A stretch of DNA of 64,000 bases from Bacteroidota bacterium (GCA_022711405.1 JAKLFC010000015.1:30923-94922), one strand, 5' to 3'; shown: positions 44,312-53,760, counted from the first letter of the stretch. The notes: generated from the sequence alone by a model not told the origin. Program-made: numbers and translations.

Positions 44312-45166
44312 TCAGGGCTTTATTGCTTTCAGGCTCATATCCAGGCTGCGGATGTGATGGGTGAGCGCACCCACGGAAATGAAATCCACCCCGGTTTCGG
44401 CATATTCCCTCACATTTTCAAGGGTGATCCCTCCTGAGGCCTCGGTTTCGTATCGCTTCCCGATCTTTTCGACAGCCTTTCTCAGCTCTGCCGGGTGGAA
44501 GTTATCCAGCATGATGCGGTCAACACCACCTTCGTTCAGCACCTCGTTCAGTTCTGTCTGGTTTCTGACCTCTATTTCGATTTTCAGATCCAGGGGATGT
44601 ACCTCCAGGTACTCCCTGGCCCTGGTGATCGCTTTGCTGATGCCTCCGGCAAAATCCACATGGTTGTCCTTGATCAGGATCATATCGTACAATCCGAAGC
44701 GGTGGTTGAGTCCGCCGCCAACGCGTACTGCGTATTTTTCCAGTTCGCGGAGCAGGGGAGTGGTTTTGCGGGTATCCATGATCCGGGCTGGGAGGTCGCC
44801 GATCCGGTCGGCCATCAGGCGCGTGTAGGTGGCAATCCCGCTCAGTCGTTGCATGAAGTTCAGCAGCACCCTTTCCGACATCAGCAATGAAATGGCTTTT
44901 CCTTCTGCAGTGAAGGCAATGTCACCCGTATTCACCCGCGTGCCATCGGTTATCAGGACATTCATACGTATGTCAGGATCCACCCGGGCAAAAACTTTTT
45001 CTGCTACCGGTATGCCTGCCAGGATCCCCTGTTCTTTGATCAGCAGATGGACCCTCCGTGTAGCGCCGGCAGAAATGGTTGAAAGGCTTGTATGGTCACC
45101 CGGTCCGATATCTTCCTCCAGCGCCAGCCTGATAAGGGTGTCTGTATCCATGTTGTATCCCTTCAT
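44312..45166 (-). CDS. nadC: Nicotinate-nucleotide pyrophosphorylase (carboxylating)
   Basis: 284 aa. Quinolinate phosphoribosyltransferase motifs are EEDIGPGDHTSL, LLNFMQRLSGIATYT, DTRKTTPLLRELEKYAVRVGGGLNHRFGLYD-type region (about residues 135-165), IEIEVRN, DRIMLDNFHP and SGGITLENV. The enzyme turns quinolinate and PRPP into NaMN, the entry to de novo NAD synthesis; nadE completes the path at 12455-14113. The ATG at 45166 overlaps the DUF4783 stop in an ATGA, which supports this start over the internal Met at codon 6. Confidence 0.96.
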   Translation of the reverse strand: MKGYNMDTDTLIRLALEEDIGPGDHTSLSTISAGATRRVHLLIKEQGILAGIPVAEKVFARVDPDIRMNVLITDGTRVNTGDIAFTAEGKAISLLMSERVLLNFMQRLSGIATYTRLMADRIGDLPARIMDTRKTTPLLRELEKYAVRVGGGLNHRFGLYDMILIKDNHVDFAGGISKAITRAREYLEVHPLDLKIEIEVRNQTELNEVLNEGGVDRIMLDNFHPAELRKAVEKIGKRYETEASGGITLENVREYAETGVDFISVGALTHHIRSLDMSLKAIKP

Positions 45167-45555
45167 TCTTCTTCGAACTGGATCTGTTGAATGATGAACG
45201 CCGAGGTGACCTTTTTAAGAAGGATATAGGCCCGGTAATTGATTCCACCGGATAGGTAATTCCCGATCAGATAACGTGAACCATTGTCAGAGGATCCCTG
45301 ATGTCTTATTTCAAGAGAAGTGGGCGGATGCTGGGTAAAGAAATCTTTCAGGATAAGTGTCGCCTGGGTTTTGCTGTAAGTCCCTTCGGTTTGCAGGAGG
45401 GTAATGTCGACCGACGGCCCGATGAAGGTGGATAAAAGTTCTGCATTTCCCAGCCTGACCGCCTGGGCGACCTGTTCGGTCACATCCGCCGGCTGCTGTG
45501 ACTGCAGATTTAGTCCGAATAAGAAAATAATGAGTAATATTGAATGGATTTTCAT
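45163..45555 (-). CDS. DUF4783 secreted protein
   Basis: 130 aa from the ATG at 45555; a longer frame adds 26 residues that would hide the signal peptide (MKIHSILLIIFLFGLNLQSQ). The mature part looks like the NTF2-like fold of DUF4783 (VAQAVRLGNAELLSTFIGPS, ILKDFFTQHPPTSLEIRHQG, YLIGNYLSGGINYRAYILLK). It should be periplasmic. The family is common next to nadC in Bacteroidota and has no established role. It is translationally coupled to nadC. Confidence 0.88.
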   Translation of the reverse strand: MKIHSILLIIFLFGLNLQSQQPADVTEQVAQAVRLGNAELLSTFIGPSVDITLLQTEGTYSKTQATLILKDFFTQHPPTSLEIRHQGSSDNGSRYLIGNYLSGGINYRAYILLKKVTSAFIIQQIQFEEE

Positions 45556-45678
45556 AACAGGGATCGAATTAAGTGAATCGCAAAAATCCACAAATTTTAC
45601 ACCAAAGATTCTTTTTCCTGTTCCACTCAACAAATTTATATAGAAATGGGGAAGTTATCCCGCTGATAGTCCATAAAA

Positions 45679-46149
45679 ATGAAGATCACGTTCATCATCA
45701 CCGGTAAAACTACCGAATCATACCTGGAGGAAGGCATCCGCATTTATGAAAAAAGGCTGAAGCATTACATCACATTTGACCAGTTGGTGATTGACCAGCC
45801 CAAAACTATGAAAGGAACCTCACCTGAAGAAATAAGGTTGAACGAAGCGAAACTGATCATGCGCAATCTCCGCCCGGATGATCATGTCATTCTTCTGGAT
45901 GATAAAGGCCCTGAATACTCTTCCGGGGAGTTTGCTGCTTTGCTGCAGCGATTGATGAATGCAGGAGTCAGGAACTGCGTTTTTATTTCAGGAGGACCCT
46001 ATGGATTTGATCCGGAGGTTTACCGCAGGGCGAATGACACCCTTTCCTTATCCATGATGACCTTCACTCACCAGATGGTCAGGCTGATCTTCACCGAGCA
46101 GCTCTACCGGGCGATGACGATACTGCGCAATGAGCCATATCACCATTAA
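45679..46149 (+). CDS. rlmH: 23S rRNA pseudouridine1915 N3-methyltransferase
   Basis: 156 aa SPOUT methyltransferase. The deep-knot signature FISGGPYGFDPEVYRRAND is at residues ~100-118 and LSLSMMTFTHQMVRLIFTEQLYRA-type C-terminus (about 121-144) ends in NEPYHH. It methylates pseudouridine 1915 in helix 69 on the assembled ribosome. The corresponding base of the 23S gene is inside this window (63985, minus strand). The stop is followed directly by a heptamer array. Confidence 0.97.
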   Translation: MKITFIITGKTTESYLEEGIRIYEKRLKHYITFDQLVIDQPKTMKGTSPEEIRLNEAKLIMRNLRPDDHVILLDDKGPEYSSGEFAALLQRLMNAGVRNCVFISGGPYGFDPEVYRRANDTLSLSMMTFTHQMVRLIFTEQLYRAMTILRNEPYHH

Positions 46150-46150
46150 A

Positions 46151-46185
46151 AGATCAAAGATCAAAGATCAAAGATCAAAGATCAG
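46151..46185 (+). repeat. AGATCAA heptamer array, 5 copies
   Basis: Four perfect AGATCAA units and one AGATCAG start one base after the rlmH stop. The period is strictly 7 bp. Confidence 0.93.
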
Positions 46186-46202
46186 AGACTCATCTGCTCA
46201 AC

Positions 46203-46251
46203 CGACTGCCGACTGCTAACTGCCGACTGCTGACTGCCGACCGTTGACTTA
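46203..46251 (+). repeat. CGACTGC/TGACTGC heptamer array, 7 units
   Basis: Seven 7-bp units (CGACTGC twice, TAACTGC, CGACTGC, TGACTGC, CGACCGT, TGACTTA) end exactly on the pckA stop codon (complement of TTA at 46249-46251). On the other strand the unit is the TCAGCAG heptamer found after dnaN. Confidence 0.9.
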
Positions 46252-47904
46252 TTTCCCCGGGCACTGCCTCACCACGGACTCTTTGATGCCCTTGCCTCCA
46301 TAGGCTTTGTCGAAGTGATTGCTGAACTGCTGGGCCAGTTTTTTAGCGGCAGCATCGTATGCCTCCTTGTCCTGCCAGGTGTTCCTTGGCAATAACATGG
46401 CTGAGGGGATACCCGGGCAGGTCATGGGAACCTGGAGATGGAAATTTTTATCCTGCTGATATTCAACATTTTTCAGTTCACCTGAGAGGGCTGCATTCAC
46501 CATCCGCCGGGTCAGGTTGATATCGATACGGTTTCCGATCCCATAGGGCCCGCCACTCCAACCGGTATTGACAAGGTATACCTGCGTATTGAATTTTTCC
46601 ATTTTCTCTCCCAGCATTTCAGCATACATGTCTGGATTAAGCGGCATGAAAGGTTGACCGAAAAAGCGGGAGAAAGTTGCCTGAGGCTCCGTGACACCGG
46701 TTTCCGTGCCGGCCAGCTTGGAGGTGTAGCCCAGCAGGAACCAGAGCATCGCCTGGTCCTTGTTAAGAAGTGCTACCGGAGGCAGAACGCCATAAGCGTC
46801 CGCAGTAAGGAAAAGGATCGTCGTGGGATGCCCCGAGATGGAGGATTCCTTTATGTTACGCAGGTACCTCAGGGGATAGGAAGCCCGCGAATTAGGCGTG
46901 AACCGGTCGTCGAAATAGTCTAACTTTCCGTCGGGATAGATCATTGCATTTTCAATGATGGCACCGTGGTTCAGGTAGTCATCCCTGTGCATGACAGCAT
47001 CATAGATGTCTTTCTCCTTCACCGGGTTGATGTCGATCATCTTCGCGTAGCAGCCGTTCTCGAAATTGGCAATGCCGTGTTCATCCCATCCGTGTTCATC
47101 ATCACCCAGGAGAGCACGTTCCGGATCGGCCGACAGGGAAGTCTTGCCTGTACCGGAGAGACCCAGCAGCAGCGCTGAATCTCCATTCTTACCTTCATTG
47201 GCAGAGCAGTGCAGGGGAAGGATACCTTCCAGTGGAAGATAGTAATTCATGACCGTGAAGATCATTTTTTTCATGCTGCCGCAATAGGCTGAACCCACGA
47301 TCACACCCAGACGACGGTCAAAATCCATGGCCACTACCATACCGGATGTCTTTCCGTCGGGCATTTTACGAAGCCGGCCTTCATACCGGGTAGCATCCAG
47401 CTTGTCATAGGGCATCTGGAGCAGGTGAAATCCTTTGTCCTGGAAGATGCTTCTGCTGATATCTGAAGGTACCGGCCGGAACATATTATCCGAAAACAGT
47501 GCGTGCAGTGCGTGGGAGGTCACCACCTTAACCGGGAGTGCATACCCTGCGTCAGCGCCTACCACACGGTTGGTGACATAGATCCGGGATTTCTTTGCCA
47601 TGAATGCCAGCGCATCCTCAAAAAGCATGTCGAAGGTTTCCGGCGTGATGGGGATGTTGTTGGCTGATGTCCAGTCAATGTGAACTTCGCTTTCCGGCCG
47701 TTTTACCGTCACCGTATCCTTTGGGCTTCTGCCGGTAGATTCCTTAGGTGTCCAGGTAGCCAGTGCCCCGCTCTCAGCAACGATCGCTTCACGGTTTTCC
47801 ACAGCATGACGGATCATCGTACTTCGTTCCGGGTCAGTAAATACCACGGGATGGTCCTTCAATGCTTGTTTTAATCTGGATAATAGATCTGGTTGTATTT
47901 CCAT
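46249..47904 (-). CDS. pckA: Phosphoenolpyruvate carboxykinase (ATP)
   Basis: 551 aa. The ATP-type kinase-1a P-loop GLSGTGKTSLSADPERALLG is near residue 245, with the kinase-2 metal site GDDEHGWDEHGIANFENGCY after it. RGTTAYASP-like substrate contacts are replaced by the usual SGRSPKDT near residue 55, and NTGWSGGPYGIGNRIDI lies in the C-terminal half. It converts oxaloacetate and ATP to PEP, or runs the reverse fermentative direction to succinate. It is followed upstream by ppdK on the same strand, so both PEP-forming enzymes are together. Confidence 0.98.
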   Translation of the reverse strand: MEIQPDLLSRLKQALKDHPVVFTDPERSTMIRHAVENREAIVAESGALATWTPKESTGRSPKDTVTVKRPESEVHIDWTSANNIPITPETFDMLFEDALAFMAKKSRIYVTNRVVGADAGYALPVKVVTSHALHALFSDNMFRPVPSDISRSIFQDKGFHLLQMPYDKLDATRYEGRLRKMPDGKTSGMVVAMDFDRRLGVIVGSAYCGSMKKMIFTVMNYYLPLEGILPLHCSANEGKNGDSALLLGLSGTGKTSLSADPERALLGDDEHGWDEHGIANFENGCYAKMIDINPVKEKDIYDAVMHRDDYLNHGAIIENAMIYPDGKLDYFDDRFTPNSRASYPLRYLRNIKESSISGHPTTILFLTADAYGVLPPVALLNKDQAMLWFLLGYTSKLAGTETGVTEPQATFSRFFGQPFMPLNPDMYAEMLGEKMEKFNTQVYLVNTGWSGGPYGIGNRIDINLTRRMVNAALSGELKNVEYQQDKNFHLQVPMTCPGIPSAMLLPRNTWQDKEAYDAAAKKLAQQFSNHFDKAYGGKGIKESVVRQCPGK

Positions 47905-47947
47905 GATAAAATAGTCAAAGTAATTAAGGTTGAAGGATTGTACCGAT

Positions 47948-50740
47948 TCAGACAGAGGCTTTTTTTGCCTTTTTCCTGTCCTTTTTCATCATTGTGCGCC
48001 GCAGTTCTGCCTGTGCAGCCGCCACCCGGGCGATAGGAACCCTGAACGGGGAGCAGCTGACATAGGTCATTCTGAGCGTGTTGCAGAATTCCACAGAACT
48101 GGGTTCGCCTCCATGTTCACCACAGATACCCACCTTAAGGTCGGGGCGTGTGGCCCTGCCTTTTTTGACGGCGGTCTTCATGAGCTGGCCGATACCTTCC
48201 TGGTCGAGGATCTGGAACGGATCGTATTTAAGGATGCCTTTAGCCAGGTATACAGGTAAAAATTTATTGATGTCATCCCTGGAGTATCCGAATCCCATTT
48301 GCGTCAGGTCGTTGGTTCCGAAAGAGAAGAACTCGGCCGATTGTGCGATTTGGTCAGCCACCAGGGCTGCCCTTGGGACCTCTATCATGGTGCCCACCTT
48401 GTAATCGATCCTGTCGTTGCGTTCGGCGAATACCTTTTCGGCTGTTGTACGGACAATATCTTCCTGCATCTTCATCTCCATGAGGGTTCCGGTGAGCGGG
48501 ATCATGATTTCGGGGACGGCATGGATTCCCCTGACCTTCAGATTCAATGCGGCTTCAATGATAGCGCGCGCCTGCATCTCGGAGATCTCAGGGTATGTAT
48601 TTCCCAGTCTGCAACCGCGGTGGCCCAGCATCGGATTGACTTCATGAAGGTCATGCACTTTGGTTTTGATCTCCTCCAGCGTTACACCCATCTCCATGGC
48701 CATTTCGCGCTGATTTTCCTCTTCGTTGGGGACAAATTCGTGCAGGGGAGGATCCAGGAGGCGCACAGTGACCGGGAGGCCATCCATGGCTTCGAAGATG
48801 CCTTCAAAATCGCTGCGCTGAATGGGTAATAGTTTATCCAGTGCTTCGCGGCGTCCTTTTTCATCGCCGGCCAGGATCATTTCGCGCATGGCCTTGATCC
48901 GTTCTCCTTCAAAGAACATATGTTCGGTACGACAGAGGCCGATGCCCCTGGCTCCGAAATTCCTTGCCACGCTTGCATCATGCGGTGAGTCGGCATTGGT
49001 GCGAACGTACATGCGGCTGTATTTATCGGCCAGTTCCATGACGCGTGCAAAGTCACCGTGTACTTCGGGATGCATGGTCTTGATCTTCCCTTCATAAACG
49101 ATTCCCTTTGATCCGTTCAATGAGATCCAGTCTCCTTCGCGGTAGACTTTTCCGTCGGCGGTCAGGGTTTTGGCTTTATAATCGATCTTCAGGGAGCCAG
49201 CGCCTGATATGCAGCATTTTCCCATTCCGCGGGCCACCACGGCTGCGTGGGACGTCATCCCTCCCCGCGCGGTAAGGATCCCTTGTGCGGCATGCATGCC
49301 TGCAAGGTCCTCCGGAGAGGTTTCGATGCGGACCAGGATCACCTTGCTGAGTTCCTTGTCCGAATGTTCTTTGGCAGCCCAGGCTTCCGCGTCATCGGCG
49401 TTGAAGACGATCCTTCCGGAGGCAGCTCCCGGCGAGGCGGGCAGCCCCTTACCGATCACAACCGCCTTGCTTTCGGATTCCTTATCGAAGACAGGGTGAA
49501 GCAGTTCATCCAGCTTGTTGGGCTCGATCCTCAACAGGGCCGTTTTTTTATTGATCAATCCTTCCTTGAGCATATCCATGGCGATCTTCACCATGGCCGC
49601 ACCGGTACGTTTACCGTTGCGGGTCTGCAGCAGCCATAACTTCCCGTCCTGGATCGTGAACTCCAGGTCCTGCATGTCGGAGTAATGCCTCTCCAGGTCG
49701 TTCTGGATCTTGAAAAGTTCTTTATACAGCTTTGGCATGGCTTCTTCCAGCGACGGATACTGAGAACGACGTTCCTCTTCCGGGATGTTCTGAAGTTTTG
49801 CCCATCTTCTGGAGCCTTCCCTGGTGATCTGCTGCGGTGTCCGGATACCGGCCACCACATCTTCTCCCTGCGCATTGATAAGGTATTCTCCGTTGAAAAG
49901 GTCTTCCCCGGTACCCGCATCACGTGTGAAAGCGACCCCGGTGGCGGAATTATCTCCCATGTTTCCGAACACCATGGCCTGGACGTTCACTGCCGTCCCC
50001 CATTCATCCGGAATGTTGTTCAGCTTGCGGTACACAATGGCCCTGTCGTTCATCCAGCTATTGAACACGGCCATGATGGATCCCCAGAGCTGCTCCCAGG
50101 GATCCGCAGGGAAATCCTTGCCAGTGACCTTTTTTACGGCTTTCTTGAAGCGTTTCACCAGCTCCTTCAGGTCGGCAGTCGACAGTTCAATATCCGTGAC
50201 AATGCCTTTTTCTTCCTTCAGGGTTTCAATGATCTCTTCAAACGGGTCGATATCTTCCTTGGTGGCCGGTTTCATGCCCAGGACCACATCGCCGTACATC
50301 TGAACGAAACGGCGGTAGGAGTCCCATGCAAACCGGTCGTTGCCTGTCTTTTGTGCAATTCCTTCGACGGCTTCGTCATTCAGTCCGAGGTTCAGTACCG
50401 TATCCATCATGCCGGGCATGGAAGCCCTGGCGCCGGAGCGCACCGAGAGGAGCAGCGGATTCTTGTTGTCGCCGAATTTCTTCTTCATGATCTTTTCGAT
50501 CTTTGCCACGGCTTCCTGCACTTCGGCCGTTATCGTATCGATGACTTTCTTTTCGCCCTGGGTATAATAGGCGGTGCATACTTCAGTAGTGATGGTAAAG
50601 CCTGGGGGGACCGGGATACCAATCAGATTCATTTCGGCCAGGTTGGCGCCTTTACCGCCCAGAAGGCTTTTCATTCCGGCATTTCCTTCCGCTTCTTTAT
50701 TGCCGAAGAAGTACACATGTTTCTGTCTTTGCTCTTTCAT
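47948..50740 (-). CDS. ppdK: Pyruvate, phosphate dikinase
   Basis: 930 aa from the ATG at 50740; the open frame extends 43 codons further but that part is AT-rich leader. Domains in order are the ATP-grasp nucleotide-binding half (KSLLGGKGANLAEMNLIGIP, ARASMPGMMDTVLNLGLND), the phospho-His domain near residue 500 (GGMTSHAAVVARGMGK) and the PEP-binding TIM barrel ending in CGEHGGEPSSVEF near 877. It interconverts pyruvate, ATP and phosphate with PEP, AMP and pyrophosphate. It replaces pyruvate kinase or drives gluconeogenesis in many anaerobes. A -7-like element sits at 50801-50808. Confidence 0.98.
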   Translation of the reverse strand: MKEQRQKHVYFFGNKEAEGNAGMKSLLGGKGANLAEMNLIGIPVPPGFTITTEVCTAYYTQGEKKVIDTITAEVQEAVAKIEKIMKKKFGDNKNPLLLSVRSGARASMPGMMDTVLNLGLNDEAVEGIAQKTGNDRFAWDSYRRFVQMYGDVVLGMKPATKEDIDPFEEIIETLKEEKGIVTDIELSTADLKELVKRFKKAVKKVTGKDFPADPWEQLWGSIMAVFNSWMNDRAIVYRKLNNIPDEWGTAVNVQAMVFGNMGDNSATGVAFTRDAGTGEDLFNGEYLINAQGEDVVAGIRTPQQITREGSRRWAKLQNIPEEERRSQYPSLEEAMPKLYKELFKIQNDLERHYSDMQDLEFTIQDGKLWLLQTRNGKRTGAAMVKIAMDMLKEGLINKKTALLRIEPNKLDELLHPVFDKESESKAVVIGKGLPASPGAASGRIVFNADDAEAWAAKEHSDKELSKVILVRIETSPEDLAGMHAAQGILTARGGMTSHAAVVARGMGKCCISGAGSLKIDYKAKTLTADGKVYREGDWISLNGSKGIVYEGKIKTMHPEVHGDFARVMELADKYSRMYVRTNADSPHDASVARNFGARGIGLCRTEHMFFEGERIKAMREMILAGDEKGRREALDKLLPIQRSDFEGIFEAMDGLPVTVRLLDPPLHEFVPNEEENQREMAMEMGVTLEEIKTKVHDLHEVNPMLGHRGCRLGNTYPEISEMQARAIIEAALNLKVRGIHAVPEIMIPLTGTLMEMKMQEDIVRTTAEKVFAERNDRIDYKVGTMIEVPRAALVADQIAQSAEFFSFGTNDLTQMGFGYSRDDINKFLPVYLAKGILKYDPFQILDQEGIGQLMKTAVKKGRATRPDLKVGICGEHGGEPSSVEFCNTLRMTYVSCSPFRVPIARVAAAQAELRRTMMKKDRKKAKKASV

Positions 50741-50800
50741 GGGAAAATTATGTTTAAATAATTGATTTACAATATATACAGATTTGAATGAAGAAAGGTG

Positions 50801-50808
50801 CAAAGTTA
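50801..50808 (-). promoter_or_regulatory. -7 element (TAACTTTG) of ppdK
   Basis: On the minus strand TAACTTTG matches TAnnTTTG about 60 bp upstream of the ppdK start. The -33 TTG is not at the exact spacing. Confidence 0.45.
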
Positions 50809-50914
50809 TAATAATTTTAGATCGGTTTGGGGCAGGACATCGATTTAAAATTTGACCGATGGATACCATTGTTAAAAAAATAACAACACCCCTCGTTTCA
50901 ATCCCAAATTTTCA

Positions 50915-50922
50915 TACCTTTG
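50915..50922 (+). promoter_or_regulatory. -7 element (TACCTTTG) of the LKR-SDH pair
   Basis: TACCTTTG ends 44 bp before the ATG at 50967, leaving a short leader. It supports that start over the longer frame from 50859, which would begin upstream of the promoter. Confidence 0.5.
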
Positions 50923-50966
50923 GGCACCTGTTCAATACCTGTAGAATTCAATTAAAGTATTTGATT

Positions 50967-52277
50967 ATGAACGACATCCTTGGCATCCGAATCGAAGATA
51001 AGTACAATTATGAGCGCCGGGTACCCCTGATTCCGCTGCATGTCCACCAGCTGATCCAGGATTATCACCTTGAGATTCAGGTGCAGTCATCACCAAAACG
51101 GATTTTCAAGGATCATGAGTTCGCTCACGCCGGAGCCCATATTGTGGAATCAATGGAAGAATGCCCGGTCGTCATGGGTATTAAAGAGATCCCCATGGAG
51201 GCGTTTGAATATGGGAAGACCTATATGATCTTTGCCCATGTGATCAAGGGACAGCCTTATAATATGCCCATGCTCAAACGAATGATGGAGCTGAAATGCA
51301 GCCTGATCGATTATGAACGGATCACAGATGAGATGGGCAAAAGACTGATATTCTTCGGCCGATATGCTGGCCTGGCAGGGATGATCAATTCACTTTGGTC
51401 GTTTGGTGAGCGCCTGAGGGAATCAGGGCTGGAAACTCCTTTTACCCGAATCCGGCAGGCCCGGCATTATGATTCACTGGATGAGGCCCGCTGGATCATT
51501 TCTGAAGTCGGACAGGAAATCCTTGAGCAGGGATTGCCGGACACCCTCCATCCGATGGTCATCGGCTTCACAGGCTACGGTAATGTATCAGCCGGCGCAC
51601 AGGAGATTGCCTCCCTGCTGCCCATAAAGGAAATCACTCCCGAACAGCTGCTCGAGCTGAAAAACAGGACAGGGCTACCGAAAAATGTGATCTATAAAGT
51701 GGTTTTCAAGGAATGGGACCTGGTCGAACCCATTGATCCCATGCTCAGCTTTGAACTCCAGGATTATTATCTGAATGGAGAAAAGAAATATAAAAATCAG
51801 TTTGAAAAGTACATTCCTCAGCTGAGCATCCTTGTCAACGGAATGTACTGGGATGAACGGTATCCCCGGATCGTGACGAAGGATTACCTCGAGAAGCTGT
51901 ATTCTGAGTCAAACCCGAAGCTTACCGTCATCGGCGACATCACCTGCGATGTGAACGGATCCATTGAATGTACACATAAAGGTACTGAGGTGGGGGATCC
52001 TGTTTTCGTATATGATCCTTTCACCCGGAAGCCGGCCATGGGATTCAGGGGAAAGGGTATTCTGGTCATGGCCGTCGATATTCTGCCGACCGAATTGCCG
52101 CGTGAGTCCTCCATGATGTTCAGCGAGGCGCTATGGAAATACATGAATGCCATTACACGTGCCGACTACTCCCTCGATTTCTATGACCTGAACCTTCCTA
52201 CCCCGATCAAACGAGGCATGATCCTGCACAATGGCGATTTGACGCCGGATTATGCGTATATTTCGAAATACCTGTGA
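50967..52277 (+). CDS. Lysine-ketoglutarate reductase (AlaDh/PNT-type)
   Basis: 436 aa from the ATG at 50967, chosen because the -7 element lies upstream and the next residues match the family opening (GIRIEDKYNYERRVPLIPLH). It resembles the N-terminal half of animal AASS: YMIFAHVIKGQPYNMPML, FFGRYAGLAGMINSLWSFG, IGFTGYGNVSAGAQEIASLL, LVNGMYWDERYPRIVTKD and DITCDVNGSIECT. It should condense lysine and 2-oxoglutarate to saccharopine using NAD(P)H. The next gene encodes the saccharopine-splitting half, so the two-domain eukaryotic enzyme is here split over two genes. Confidence 0.88.
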   Translation: MNDILGIRIEDKYNYERRVPLIPLHVHQLIQDYHLEIQVQSSPKRIFKDHEFAHAGAHIVESMEECPVVMGIKEIPMEAFEYGKTYMIFAHVIKGQPYNMPMLKRMMELKCSLIDYERITDEMGKRLIFFGRYAGLAGMINSLWSFGERLRESGLETPFTRIRQARHYDSLDEARWIISEVGQEILEQGLPDTLHPMVIGFTGYGNVSAGAQEIASLLPIKEITPEQLLELKNRTGLPKNVIYKVVFKEWDLVEPIDPMLSFELQDYYLNGEKKYKNQFEKYIPQLSILVNGMYWDERYPRIVTKDYLEKLYSESNPKLTVIGDITCDVNGSIECTHKGTEVGDPVFVYDPFTRKPAMGFRGKGILVMAVDILPTELPRESSMMFSEALWKYMNAITRADYSLDFYDLNLPTPIKRGMILHNGDLTPDYAYISKYL

Positions 52278-52284
52278 TAGCCGG

Positions 52285-52349
52285 AAGCTGCAAGCTACAA
52301 GCTGCAAGTCAAGTTAAGAGGAGCTTGAAGCTTGAAACTTAAAGCTATA
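52285..52349. repeat. AAGCTNC heptamer arrays in inverted halves
   Basis: Heptamers AAGCTGC, AAGCTAC, AAGCTGC and AAGTCAA (52285-52312) are followed by AGCTTGA, AGCTTGA, AACTTAA, AGCTATA (52322-52349), which are the complementary orientation. The halves can pair into a long hairpin between the LKR and SDH genes. A related inverted copy lies after SDH at about 53768-53788. Confidence 0.82.
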
Positions 52350-52375
52350 ATAATAACAACCAAATTTAAAAACCC

Positions 52376-53722
52376 ATGAAGAAAGTATTGATCCTTGGAG
52401 CCGGGATGGTGGTAAAACCGATCGTTACCTATCTGTTGAATAAGGACTTCCAGGTCACGGTTGCCACACGTACGAAATCAAAAGCAGATGCCATGATAGG
52501 GGACCATCCCAATGGCCGTTCCGTGGCATGGACCGTGGAGCAGGAACACGAACTGGATCAGATGATACAGCAGCACGATCTTACGGTCAGCCTGCTTCCC
52601 TATACCCATCATCTGATGGTAGCCAGGAAATGCATTCATCTCAGGAAGAATATGGTAACCACCTCGTATGTAAAACCAGAAATGCGCGCCCTGGATGAGG
52701 AAGCACGTAAAGCTGGTATCATCATCCTGAACGAGCTCGGATTGGATCCCGGTATTGACCATATGTCGGCCATGCGCATCATCGACCGTATTCACAACAA
52801 GATGGGGAAAGTGGAGGAATTTTATTCTTTCTGCGGTGCACTGGTCGCCCCGGAAGTGGAAGAAAATCCCTTCCGGTATAAATTCACCTGGGCTCCCAAG
52901 GGAGTGGTGATGGCTGGTAATAACGATGGAAAGTACCTGCGGGATGGCCAGGTCAGGTACATTCCCACCGAAGGTCTATTTAAGGACCCTGTACAGGTGA
53001 ACTTCCCGGGAGTAGGCCTTCTGGATGTGTATCCCAACAGGGACTCGCTGCCCTATGCAGACCTGTATGGTATTCCGGAAGTGAAAACGATCTTCAGGGG
53101 CACCTTCCGATACCAGGGCTGGTGTGAGATCATTGATGCCATGAAGCGGCTCAGACTGCTTTCTTACGAAAAGATGAACCTGGAAGGGCTCACATTCGCA
53201 GGATTCCTGGCCCGGCAGATAGGGGCCAATGACAGCCAGAATATCCTGAACAAGGTAGCCGGTTGGTTGAACGTATCACCGGAGTCACGGCCTATCAGAG
53301 CGATGGACTGGCTGGGATTGTTTTCTCAGGAACCGGTCAACCGGCTTGAGGATAGTCCATTTGAGATCGTATCAGACCTGATGATCGAAAAAATGATGAT
53401 CCAGCCTGCAGAGAGGGACATGGTGGTGATGCTGCATACCTTTGTGGCCAGCTATCCCGGTGGTGAAAAGGAAGTGATCAAATCCAGTATGCTTGACTTC
53501 GGCACGCTGCAAACGGATACCTCAGTGGCACGTACTGTGGCACTGCCGGCAGCCTGCGGCGTCGAAATGATCCTGGAAGGACGCATCAGGGCCAAGGGCG
53601 TACATATCCCGGTCATACCGGAGATCTACAACCCTATCCTCGATAGTCTTGAAAAAATGAACATCCGGATGGAAGAGCAGTATGGATTGCCGCTGAGTGA
53701 AGGGATCAGGATGAACGGATAG
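52376..53722 (+). CDS. Saccharopine dehydrogenase (glutamate-forming)
   Basis: 448 aa. The Rossmann start VLILGAGMVVKPIVTYLLNK is followed by LTVSLLPYTHHLMVARKCIH, NMVTTSYVKPEMRALDEEA, ELGLDPGIDHMSAMRIIDRI and the substrate part GALVAPEVEENPFRYKFTW. This matches the C-terminal half of animal AASS and yeast Lys9. It should oxidise saccharopine to glutamate and aminoadipate semialdehyde. With the upstream LKR gene it gives lysine degradation by the saccharopine route; a synthetic direction is unlikely because DapD points to DAP-type lysine synthesis. Confidence 0.92.
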   Translation: MKKVLILGAGMVVKPIVTYLLNKDFQVTVATRTKSKADAMIGDHPNGRSVAWTVEQEHELDQMIQQHDLTVSLLPYTHHLMVARKCIHLRKNMVTTSYVKPEMRALDEEARKAGIIILNELGLDPGIDHMSAMRIIDRIHNKMGKVEEFYSFCGALVAPEVEENPFRYKFTWAPKGVVMAGNNDGKYLRDGQVRYIPTEGLFKDPVQVNFPGVGLLDVYPNRDSLPYADLYGIPEVKTIFRGTFRYQGWCEIIDAMKRLRLLSYEKMNLEGLTFAGFLARQIGANDSQNILNKVAGWLNVSPESRPIRAMDWLGLFSQEPVNRLEDSPFEIVSDLMIEKMMIQPAERDMVVMLHTFVASYPGGEKEVIKSSMLDFGTLQTDTSVARTVALPAACGVEMILEGRIRAKGVHIPVIPEIYNPILDSLEKMNIRMEEQYGLPLSEGIRMNG

Positions 53723-53728
53723 TTGTTC

Positions 53729-53760
53729 ATTGTCAAATTGTTAAATTGTTAAATTGTCTT
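53729..53760 (+). repeat. ATTGTTAA octamer array, 4 copies
   Basis: Units ATTGTCAA, ATTGTTAA, ATTGTTAA and ATTGTCTT start 6 bp after the SDH stop. It is the same family as the two arrays flanking pepD. Confidence 0.9.

Noticed and set aside
46151..46251. CRISPR-like array
   Set aside because: Units are 7 bp without spacers, there are no cas genes, and the sequence changes between neighbouring arrays.
50741..50869. N-terminal extension of ppdK by 43 residues
   Set aside because: The added residues are encoded by AT-rich leader DNA holding a -7 element, and the family starts at the Met at 50740.
50859..50966. N-terminal extension of the LKR gene by 36 residues
   Set aside because: It starts upstream of the TACCTTTG element, and homology begins at the Met at 50967.
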